In this document: piece by piece, positions 1-5,763 of the stretch
Layout: every line of letters starts with the position of its first letter
Position numbering within the stretch: the stretch's first letter is position 1
Source: Rhodocyclaceae bacterium UBA6160
Lineage (GTDB): Bacteria > Pseudomonadota > Gammaproteobacteria > Burkholderiales > Rhodocyclaceae
NCBI GenBank assembly: GCA_002422995.1
Contig: DIUK01000030.1
Location: 1-12,416 of the forward strand
Reading direction: 5' to 3'
DNA: 12,416 nucleotides
The notes under the pieces: model-generated
The model's input: the letters and a program-made list of their open reading frames with translations, nothing else
What the model was told of the DNA's origin: nothing
Database searches by the model: none
Position numbers and translations under genes: made by a program

Positions 1-1
1 C

Positions 2-445
2 ATCAACCAGATCCGCATGAAAATCGGCGTGATGTTTGGCAGCCCCGAGACCACCACGGGCGGCAATGCCCTCAAGTTTTACGCCTCCGTGCGCATGGAT
101 ATCCGCCGCACCGGTTCAATCAAGAAGGGCGACGAAGTGATCGGCAACGAGACCCGCGTTAAAGTAGTGAAAAACAAAGTCGCGCCGCCTTTCCGCGAGG
201 CACATTTCGATATTCTTTACGGGGAAGGAATTTCCCGCCAAGGCGAAGTTGTTGAGTTGGGCGTGGAACACAAAATCGTTGAAAAATCTGGTGCCTGGTA
301 CGCCTACAACGGCGAAAAAATCGGCCAAGGCAAAGACAATGCACGTGATTTCTTGCGCGAGCGCCCAGCACTTGCCATCGAAATTGAAAACAAGGTACGT
401 GCCGCCGTTGGCGTCGCCGGTTTATCGGTGCAAGCGCCCGAGTAA
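2..445 (+). CDS. recA: RecA recombinase, C-terminal part (5' end outside window)
   Basis: RecA is the DNA strand-exchange ATPase that also triggers LexA self-cleavage in the SOS response. The frame is already open at base 2 and reads INQIRMKIGVMFGSPETTTG, the conserved stretch covering the L2 DNA-binding loop region. It continues through KFYASVRMDIRRTGSIKKGD and the C-terminal domain (ALAIEIENKVRAAVG). About 147 codons are visible; the Walker A part lies upstream of the window. The TAA stop is at 443-445. The tail after the last helix is short (GVAGLSVQAPE) and has a single acidic residue, unlike the long acidic tail of the E. coli protein. recX follows after nine bases in the same frame. Identity is seen directly from the protein sequence. 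Confidence 0.97.
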   Translation: MNQIRMKIGVMFGSPETTTGGNALKFYASVRMDIRRTGSIKKGDEVIGNETRVKVVKNKVAPPFREAHFDILYGEGISRQGEVVELGVEHKIVEKSGAWYAYNGEKIGQGKDNARDFLRERPALAIEIENKVRAAVGVAGLSVQAPE

Positions 446-454
446 TTTCCCCCC

Positions 455-937
455 TTGAATACCTTGCGCAGCCGCGCCATCAAATTGCTTGCCCGGCGCG
501 AACATACACGCGCCGAGCTGGCAAAAAAACTCGCAGCGCATGGTACCCCGGAAGAAATAAACACCGTGATCGATCAGCTCACCGCCTGCAATTTACAGTC
601 CGATGCACGCTTTGCGGAGAGCTTTATTCGTGCCAAGGCAAGCCGCTCTGGCAGTTTGAAGTTAAGGCATAGCATGCTGAGCAAAGGACTGGCCAAAACG
701 CTGGTCGATAGCCATCTCGCTACCGCCGATATGCCGAACGAATTAACGCGAGCGAAGTCACTTTGGTTACGAAAATTCGCTAAAGCACCTGCAAACACAA
801 ACGATGCAAAAGAATGGGCACGTCAGGCGCGCTTTTTACAGAGTCGCGGCTTTTCAACTGACGTTATTCGCCGCACACTCAAAGAACCCATGGAACAACT
901 CGCAGCAGAAGAACCCAACGAAGGCGATGCCGCATGA
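455..937 (+). CDS. recX: RecX, regulator of RecA
   Basis: RecX binds RecA filaments and usually limits their extension, so it tunes recombination and SOS output. The 160-residue product is small, basic and helical, the usual RecX size. It opens with RSRAIKLLARREHTRAELAK, the typical first helical repeat, and has the conserved LxxCNLQSDARFAESFIRAK segment around residues 43-62. Position directly after recA supports the call. The start is a TTG at 455; a second TTG in the same frame lies at 464, and there is no upstream room because the recA TAA at 443-445 is in the same frame. No Shine-Dalgarno sequence precedes either TTG, so translation may depend on ribosomes finishing recA. The TGA stop overlaps the lptB start (ATGA). 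Confidence 0.92.
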   Translation: MNTLRSRAIKLLARREHTRAELAKKLAAHGTPEEINTVIDQLTACNLQSDARFAESFIRAKASRSGSLKLRHSMLSKGLAKTLVDSHLATADMPNELTRAKSLWLRKFAKAPANTNDAKEWARQARFLQSRGFSTDVIRRTLKEPMEQLAAEEPNEGDAA

Positions 938-1758
938 ATGCTGAACAAACAACTGAGCACTACAACAATACCCACGCTAGCAGCAACACGGGGCATCGCG
1001 AAAATGTTCAAACTAGTCAAGTCACACTCTCGGCACATAATCTGCGTAAAAAATATAAGTCTCGCACTGTGGTAACGGATGTCTCATTTGAAGTGACCGC
1101 TGGCGAAGTCGTTGGTCTGCTCGGCCCCAATGGTGCAGGCAAAACCACGTGCTTTTATATGGTAGTAGGCCTGGTAGCAGCCGATGGTGGTGAAATTCGC
1201 ATTGATAGCCAAGGCACGAACGAACATGCCCGATTAACCCATATGCCGATTCATCAGCGCGCGCATTTAGGTCTCTCGTATCTGCCACAAGAAAACTCTG
1301 TGTTTCGAAAACTGACCGTTGATGAAAACATTCGCGCAGTACTTGAGTTGCAGGATTTATCAAAAGATGAAATCGCCGATCGGCTAGAGTCGTTACTTGC
1401 GGAGCTTCACATTTCACATATCCGCAGCAGCCGGGCAATTTCTTTATCCGGCGGCGAACGTCGACGTGTCGAAATTGCACGCGCACTGGCTACGCAACCA
1501 CGATTTATCCTTTTGGATGAGCCTTTTGCGGGCGTAGACCCTATTGCAGTCGTTGATATCCAAAGCATCATCCGATTTTTAAAGGGGCGCGGCATTGGTG
1601 TTTTGATTACTGATCACAATGTGCGTGAAACCCTGGGCATTTGCGATCGGGCCACGATTATTAATGAAGGCTTGGTGCTTGCTGCTGGACATCCTGACGA
1701 GATTGTCGATAATGAAAACGTGCGCCGAATTTATCTCGGTGAACACTTCAGAATGTAA
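934..1758 (+). CDS. lptB: LptB, ATPase of the LPS export ABC transporter
   Basis: LptB is the cytoplasmic ATPase that, with LptF/LptG and LptC, pulls lipopolysaccharide from the inner membrane onto the LptA bridge. Motifs seen in the 274-residue protein: Walker A GPNGAGKTT at 64-72, Q-loop LPQENSVFRKLTV with Q119, signature LSGGERRRVEIARAL from 171, Walker B FILLDE at 191-196 and H-loop His228 in ITDHNV. The ending YLGEHFRM closely resembles the LptB C-terminus. The family is usually about 240 residues. The extra ~30 residues are a polar N-terminal extension (Asn, Thr, His rich). No ATG, GTG or TTG lies in frame between 934 and the conserved domain, so the extension appears real. The ATG overlaps the recX stop by four bases. 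lptC and lptA, the usual upstream partners, are absent here. Confidence 0.95.
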   Translation: MNAEQTTEHYNNTHASSNTGHRENVQTSQVTLSAHNLRKKYKSRTVVTDVSFEVTAGEVVGLLGPNGAGKTTCFYMVVGLVAADGGEIRIDSQGTNEHARLTHMPIHQRAHLGLSYLPQENSVFRKLTVDENIRAVLELQDLSKDEIADRLESLLAELHISHIRSSRAISLSGGERRRVEIARALATQPRFILLDEPFAGVDPIAVVDIQSIIRFLKGRGIGVLITDHNVRETLGICDRATIINEGLVLAAGHPDEIVDNENVRRIYLGEHFRM

Positions 1759-3200
1759 TGAAGCAGTCACTTCAACTAAAGATTTCCCAGCATCTCACGC
1801 TGACCCCTCAGCTGCAGCAGGCTATTCGGCTATTGCAGCTATCTACGCTTGAGTTACATGCTGAAATTGACCAAGCACTCCAGGAAAACCCGCTTCTTGA
1901 ACGAATTGATCCAGAACTGCCAAGTTTTAACTCGTCCTTGGATCTTCCTACGCCCAGCACCACGACGGCAGAAGGGAGCGAGACGCACGAAGAACCTGTA
2001 GAACTCAACAGTCCTGATGATGAAGGATGGGGTATTGAATATTCAAGCAATACTCAACCACGTGACCCGAATGATGATGATGTAGATAGCAGTGACTTGC
2101 AAATCGCGAACATCAGTCTAAGAGAACACCTCAGCACCCAGTTAATGATGACTGGCTTGACTGACCGAGAGCGAACCCTCACATTGATTCTGATTGAATC
2201 ACTTAATGATGAAGGCTATCTCACGCAGTCACTCGATGAGTTACTTGAGCTATTAGCGGAAAATGATACAGAGCGCGATTCTCTACGCAATGAGTTAGTT
2301 CAAGCACTCGGTCATTTACAGAATTTTGATCCGCCAGGCATCGGGGCAAGAAACCTTAAAGAATGTCTAACCTTGCAACTCAAAAATCAGCACGCGTCAC
2401 CAGAACTCGCTTTAGCCATGGCTGTGGTTGAAAATCATTTAGAACATTTGGCAGCCCATGATTTTGCGCGCATCAAAAAACAATTACGCTGTTCAGATTC
2501 TGACCTACGTTGCGCTCAAGAAATTATTTGCGCACTTAACCCTCATCCTGGGTCGCAGTATTCATCAGCTGAAACACGTTATGTCACGCCGGACGTTAGC
2601 GTAAAAAAAATACGCAATAACTGGGTTGTAACGCTCAATAATGAAGCCATGCCACGCTTGCGTATTAATAAGCTTTATGCAGATATTTTGCGCGGTGGCA
2701 ATCAAACCGGCAACACCGCCGGGCTATCTACACAGTTACAAGAAGCAAAGTGGCTCATTAAAAATATCCAGCAACGGTTTGATACCATCTTGCGCGTTTC
2801 ACAAGCCATTGTTGACCGGCAACGTGCTTTTTTCGACCATGGGCCCGTCGCTATGCGCCCATTGGTCTTGCGCGAAATTGCTGAAGCAGTAAACCTGCAC
2901 GAATCCACTATTTCACGCGTCACCACGCAAAAGTTTCTGGCTAGTCCTCGCGGGGTGTTCGAGCTGAAATATTTTTTTGGCAGCCACGTCGCTACAGATT
3001 CAGGTGGCGCGGCGTCAAGTACTGCAATACGAGCACTGATCAAACAACTGGTCAGCGCTGAGAACGGGAAAAAACCTCTCTCAGACGCCCGTCTTGCAGA
3101 TATCCTCGGCGAGCAGGGAATTGTAGTAGCACGCCGCACTGTCGCAAAGTACCGCGAACTATTGCATATCCCGCCCGTCAATCTCAGAAAAAGTCTCTGA
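1758..3200 (+). CDS. rpoN: RNA polymerase sigma-54 factor
   Basis: Sigma-54 directs RNA polymerase to -24/-12 promoters that need AAA+ enhancer-binding activators; typical targets are nitrogen, motility and stress genes. The 480-residue length is normal. Region I (residues 1-50) is the Gln/Leu-rich activator-interacting part, starting MKQSLQLKISQHLTLTPQLQ and containing LQENPLLE. Residues about 51-115 form the acidic, low-complexity region II. The core-binding domain covers about 118-300, with the conserved NFDPPGIGARNL at 189-200. The helix-turn-helix region is near 366-388 (RPLVLREIAEAVNLHESTIS). The RpoN box ARRTVAKYRE sits at 458-467 and reads the -24 element. The start ATG overlaps the lptB TAA by one base (TAATG), so the two are probably translationally coupled. 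Confidence 0.98.
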   Translation: MKQSLQLKISQHLTLTPQLQQAIRLLQLSTLELHAEIDQALQENPLLERIDPELPSFNSSLDLPTPSTTTAEGSETHEEPVELNSPDDEGWGIEYSSNTQPRDPNDDDVDSSDLQIANISLREHLSTQLMMTGLTDRERTLTLILIESLNDEGYLTQSLDELLELLAENDTERDSLRNELVQALGHLQNFDPPGIGARNLKECLTLQLKNQHASPELALAMAVVENHLEHLAAHDFARIKKQLRCSDSDLRCAQEIICALNPHPGSQYSSAETRYVTPDVSVKKIRNNWVVTLNNEAMPRLRINKLYADILRGGNQTGNTAGLSTQLQEAKWLIKNIQQRFDTILRVSQAIVDRQRAFFDHGPVAMRPLVLREIAEAVNLHESTISRVTTQKFLASPRGVFELKYFFGSHVATDSGGAASSTAIRALIKQLVSAENGKKPLSDARLADILGEQGIVVARRTVAKYRELLHIPPVNLRKSL

Positions 3201-3223
3201 GTAACTCATGCAAAGGAACTGAT

Positions 3224-3544
3224 ATGAACCTCAATCTTACCGGCCATCATGTAGAAATCACCCCCGCATTGCGCGAGCATGTCACCCTGAAGCTTAATCG
3301 CGTATCGCGTCATTTTGACCAAGTCACCAGTACCCATGTCATCCTTTCCGTTGATAAGCTGGAACAAAAAGCTGAGGTTACATTGCATGTCAAAGGCAAA
3401 GATATTTATGCGGATGCCACACATGCAGATTTATATGCAGCGATTGATTTACTTGCGGACAAACTTGATCGGCAGATCCTCAAACACAAAGAGAAAATTA
3501 CCACTCACCATCGTGACAAACAACTCGATGTTGATAACGTCTAA
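3224..3544 (+). CDS. hpf: Ribosome hibernation promoting factor, short form
   Basis: HPF/YfiA-family proteins bind the 30S decoding region in slow growth and promote formation of inactive ribosome dimers. The 106-residue product matches the short (gamma/betaproteobacterial) form and lacks the C-terminal dimerisation domain of long HPF. Recognisable segments are MNLNLTGHHVEITPALREHV at the start, LNRVSRHFDQV at about 25-35, and the C-terminal YAAIDLLADKLDRQILKHK helix followed by a His/Lys-rich tail. A good ribosome-binding site, AAAGGA at 3212-3217, lies six bases before the ATG. It sits 23 bases after rpoN, its standard position in proteobacteria, and is probably cotranscribed with rpoN. Confidence 0.95.
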   Translation: MNLNLTGHHVEITPALREHVTLKLNRVSRHFDQVTSTHVILSVDKLEQKAEVTLHVKGKDIYADATHADLYAAIDLLADKLDRQILKHKEKITTHHRDKQLDVDNV

Positions 3545-3557
3545 AACCCTATCCCCT

Positions 3558-3601
3558 GCACTGCCCCACGGTGCGAAAAACACAGCACAATGGGACAGTG
3601 C
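3558..3601 (+). other. Long imperfect hairpin between hpf and ptsN
   Basis: Bases 3558-3568 (GCACTGCCCCA) pair with 3591-3601 (TGGGACAGTGC) with one mismatch (C3564 opposite A3595). An inner stem GTGC 3571-3574 pairs with GCAC 3585-3588, closing a ten-base loop. The sequence after it is A-rich (TAGAAAATAAAAT), not a T run, so it is not a canonical intrinsic terminator on either strand. Candidate roles are an RNase processing or stabilising site that separates hpf from ptsN expression, a Rho-linked attenuator, or an operator. The pairing is seen directly; the role is inference. Confidence 0.6.
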
Positions 3602-3657
3602 TAGAAAATAAAATAACCAGCACGCCCCAAAAATATTTCACTAAGTCGCTATTTTTA

Positions 3658-4116
3658 ATGAACCGCATTACTAACCTATTGCCAATAAACCATGTTGTTT
3701 CTGCGCTAGAGGCCAGCAGCAAAAAACGGGTTTTTGAAGATGCAGGCATTCTCTTTGAAAACCATCAAGGCATTGCTCGCAGCGTTGTATACGATGCACT
3801 TTTTGCACGTGAGAAACTCGGGTCCACTGGCCTAGGGCAAGGAATTGCCATTCCTCACGGGCGGATTAAAGGCCTGAAGAAACCAATAGGCGCATTCTTT
3901 AGATTGGTAACCCCGGTGCCATTTGAAGCACCGGATGGCCAACCTGTCAGCCATATTTTTGTACTTCTCGTACCAGAAGCAGCAAACGAACAACATTTAC
4001 AATTATTATCTGAGTTAGCGCAGCTTTTTTCTGACCGCAGCTTTAGAGATCAACTAGCGCAAGCCCCCGACGCAGCTACCATCCATCAATTGTTTATTGG
4101 CTGGAAGACTCTTTAA
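3658..4116 (+). CDS. ptsN: Nitrogen-PTS phosphocarrier EIIA-Ntr
   Basis: PtsN is the terminal phosphoacceptor of the PtsP-PtsO-PtsN chain. It has no sugar to transport and instead regulates potassium uptake, nitrogen and envelope functions through its phosphorylation state. The 152-residue protein has the PTS_EIIA type-2 fold signature: LFAREKLGSTGLGQGIAIPH, with the phosphorylated histidine at His67 (IPHGR), then the LLVPEA and HLQLLSELAQLFSD segments. The start was set at ATG 3658 because MNRITNLLPINHVVSALEAS matches family N-termini. An in-frame GTG at 3571 would add 29 residues starting inside the hairpin and is unlikely. No strong Shine-Dalgarno is visible before 3658. The TAA overlaps the hprK ATG by one base, so the pair is tightly coupled. 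Confidence 0.94.
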   Translation: MNRITNLLPINHVVSALEASSKKRVFEDAGILFENHQGIARSVVYDALFAREKLGSTGLGQGIAIPHGRIKGLKKPIGAFFRLVTPVPFEAPDGQPVSHIFVLLVPEAANEQHLQLLSELAQLFSDRSFRDQLAQAPDAATIHQLFIGWKTL

Positions 4117-5063
4117 TGGAACGCCAGCTTATTGTTTCGCAGCTTTTTGAACACAATCGTGAGCGCTTGCAGCTCTCTTGGGTCAGCGGCCCGCTGACTC
4201 GAGTAATTTCAGCAAAAGAAGACTTCGTCGCACCAGCAGACTTGGTTGGCCACTTGAACCTGATGCACCCGAGCCGACTACAAGTGATCAGCGCCCCTGA
4301 ACTGGCATGGGCAGCCCGGCAAGCCCCTGAAAAAGTAAAGCGCCACATGCAAACAATTTACGGCGCTCAACCGCCTGTATTAATTGTGACCGATGGGCTC
4401 GAGGTATCCGACGACATCCGGCACGATTGCGAGCTGACGGATACCCCGCTGCTTAAAACGCCCTTACCCGCCGCTTATGTCATCGACACATTACGAAACT
4501 TTGTCGCACGGCGTCTTGCCGAAACAGTGGCTTTGCATGGTGTGCTCATGGATGTACTCGGTATGGGCGTACTCATCACAGGTGACTCAGGCGCTGGTAA
4601 AAGCGAGCTCGCCTTGGAACTCATTTCACGAGGTCATGGCTTGGTTGCAGACGATGTCGTCGATGTATCCCGTATTGGCTTAGACGTACTCGAAGGTCGC
4701 TGCCCCGATATGCTGCGCGACTTTCTCGAAGTGCGAGGACTCGGTCTCATCAATATCCGTACGGTATTTGGTGAAACGGCTTGCCGCCGAAAAATGCGTT
4801 TAAAACTCATTGTGCACCTGCAAAAACCTGCGCGTGGCGTTCCTGAGGCCGCCCGCCTGCCACTTGACGCACAAAACGAAACTATTTTGGGTGTACCTGT
4901 ACACCGTGTCACCTTACCCATTGCCGCAGGTCGAAATCTTGCTGTACTGCTAGAAGCCGCTGTCCGTGTCACCATTTTGGGTTTACGTGGTATCAACAGC
5001 ATGCAAGAATTTCTCGATCGTCAAGAAAATGCATTACGCGACAACAACGAAAACCTGCTCTGA
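4116..5063 (+). CDS. hprK: HPr kinase/phosphorylase
   Basis: HprK phosphorylates HPr (or the NPr homologue PtsO) on a serine using ATP or pyrophosphate, and reverses the reaction with inorganic phosphate. The 315-residue length is typical. Residues 1-130 are the N-terminal domain; the catalytic domain begins near 131. It shows HGVLMDVLGMGVLITG with the catalytic-region His141, Walker A GDSGAGKSE at 156-164, GHGLVADDVV with paired aspartates 179-180, and the HprK signature LEVRGLGLIN at 204-213. Coupling to ptsN (TAATG overlap) fits an incomplete-PTS signalling module, as in other betaproteobacteria. rapZ, the common next gene, is not present; psiF follows. No HPr or enzyme I gene lies in this window. 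Confidence 0.96.
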   Translation: MERQLIVSQLFEHNRERLQLSWVSGPLTRVISAKEDFVAPADLVGHLNLMHPSRLQVISAPELAWAARQAPEKVKRHMQTIYGAQPPVLIVTDGLEVSDDIRHDCELTDTPLLKTPLPAAYVIDTLRNFVARRLAETVALHGVLMDVLGMGVLITGDSGAGKSELALELISRGHGLVADDVVDVSRIGLDVLEGRCPDMLRDFLEVRGLGLINIRTVFGETACRRKMRLKLIVHLQKPARGVPEAARLPLDAQNETILGVPVHRVTLPIAAGRNLAVLLEAAVRVTILGLRGINSMQEFLDRQENALRDNNENLL

Positions 5064-5150
5064 TGATAATGGAATATTATGCAAATTGATGCAATGCAAA
5101 ATTATCGCCTCTCACATTCATTTAAGCTTAAAAGAAGTTTTTCAGCAGTT

Positions 5151-5179
5151 TTTACATGCCTAACTTTATTCCTTATTTT
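5151..5179 (+). promoter_or_regulatory. Candidate sigma-70-type promoter for psiF
   Basis: TTTACA at 5151-5156 and TATTTT at 5174-5179 are separated by 17 bases, matching five and four of six consensus positions. The surroundings are strongly A+T rich. Transcription would start near 5186, just before the AAAGGAG ribosome-binding site. A perfect 12-base palindrome TTTAAGCTTAAA lies just upstream at 5121-5132. I saw no clear Pho box. Confidence 0.35.
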
Positions 5180-5204
5180 TATTCATAAGTTAAAGGAGAT
5201 CGCC

Positions 5205-5504
5205 ATGACTCATCGCTTTTTCATCATTTTGGCATCATTTATTTTTTCTCATATAGCGATTGCACAATCGACAACCACTGCAAATGACTGCGCAGAAAAA
5301 GCTATCAGCAAAACAGGCAAACCACTATCCGGTGCAGCCAAAGCCGCTTTCATAAAAAAATGTGCGGACAATAACTCCAATAGCGCTAGTGAAAAAACAG
5401 GGAAAACATCACAACAGAACAAAATGGTCAGCTGCAACAAAGAAGCCCAAGGCAAAACAGGCGACGAGCGCAAAGTCTTCATGAAAAACTGCTTGGCGAA
5501 GTAA
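5205..5504 (+). CDS. psiF: PsiF-family small secreted protein
   Basis: The 99-residue product has a signal peptide (MTHRFFIILASFIFSHIAIA, probable cleavage after Ala20). The mature periplasmic part is lysine-rich with two PsiF repeats: one around DCAEKAISKTGKPLSGAAKA ending in KKC, the other around SCNKEAQGKTGDERKVFMKN ending in C. Each repeat has a Cys near each end. PsiF was named in E. coli as phosphate-starvation inducible; its molecular function is unknown. The start ATG at 5205 is chosen because a strong AAAGGAG (5192-5198) precedes it and the signal peptide begins there; an earlier in-frame ATG at 5079 would bury the signal peptide. It is separated from hprK by 141 bases and followed by its own terminator, so it is probably a single-gene unit. 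Confidence 0.88.
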   Translation: MTHRFFIILASFIFSHIAIAQSTTTANDCAEKAISKTGKPLSGAAKAAFIKKCADNNSNSASEKTGKTSQQNKMVSCNKEAQGKTGDERKVFMKNCLAK

Positions 5505-5536
5505 ATACCAAAGTACTCTCTTGCTTCATCTCTTTC

Positions 5537-5564
5537 ACGCCAATCAATGATGATCGGCGTTTTT
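5537..5564 (+). terminator. Intrinsic terminator after psiF
   Basis: ACGCC (5537-5541) pairs with GGCGT (5556-5560) and ATCA (5543-5546) with TGAT (5551-5554), with one A-C mismatch between the two stem parts and an ATGA loop. A run of five T follows directly (5560-5564). It lies 33 bases after the psiF stop. Confidence 0.82.
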
Positions 5565-5565
5565 C

Positions 5566-5580
5566 ATTTGCATTGCAAAT
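5566..5580. promoter_or_regulatory. Perfect 15-base palindrome, possible operator
   Basis: ATTTGCA, one central T, then TGCAAAT form a perfect inverted repeat just after the psiF terminator. An 11-base part occurs in inverted orientation before psiF (TGCAATGCAAA at 5090-5100). It could be a regulator binding site; no regulator can be named from the sequence. Confidence 0.35.
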
Positions 5581-5636
5581 TCTTAAGGCTAGATGGAGAA
5601 ACACTCCCCTTAAAAGATTCGTTACCCGCACAAACT

Positions 5637-5661
5637 GACTATTTTTTTAAAAAAATTAGTC
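5637..5661. repeat. A/T inverted repeat upstream of the GGDEF-EAL gene
   Basis: GACTA plus seven T (5637-5648) is mirrored by seven A plus TAGTC (5649-5655 and 5657-5661), with one extra T at 5656. There is essentially no loop, so a cruciform, a dimeric protein site or an UP-element-like A/T tract are all possible. It lies about 100 bases before the start codon of the c-di-GMP gene. Confidence 0.5.
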
Positions 5662-5678
5662 GCTCGACCTACCGATAA
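5652..5678 (+). promoter_or_regulatory. Candidate flagellar (sigma-28/FliA) promoter
   Basis: ACCGATAA at 5671-5678 matches the FliA -10 consensus GCCGATAA in seven of eight positions. Fifteen bases upstream is AAAA (5652-5655), against TAAA in the consensus. The overlapping TAAAAT (5676-5681) could instead be a sigma-70 -10 box, but no good -35 stands at the right distance. The leader to the ATG at 5764 would be about 75-80 bases. Confidence 0.33.
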
Positions 5679-5763
5679 AATGCTAACACGGCAATGTAAC
5701 TACGCCTGCATCACAAAATAGCGGCGCTGCCAGCAACCAAATAACACCAGGAACTGTTTTATT

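Noticed and set aside
1022..1486. 154-codon minus-strand frame within lptB
   Set aside because: Shadow of the ABC ATPase, whose motifs are all intact on the plus strand.
2702..3181. 159-codon open frame on the minus strand inside rpoN
   Set aside because: It lies entirely antisense to the sigma-54 C-terminal domains, has no recognisable protein features, and is a codon-bias shadow.
3558..3612. Intrinsic terminator after hpf
   Set aside because: The hairpin is strong but is followed by A-rich, not T-rich sequence, and the reverse strand also lacks a T run.
3571..3657. GTG start extending ptsN by 29 residues
   Set aside because: The start falls inside the hairpin and the added residues are not found in the family; MNRITNLLP at 3658 matches the usual N-terminus.
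5079..5204. Longer psiF start giving a 141-residue protein
   Set aside because: It would place an unrelated 42-residue segment before a normal signal peptide, while a strong ribosome-binding site precedes the ATG at 5205.
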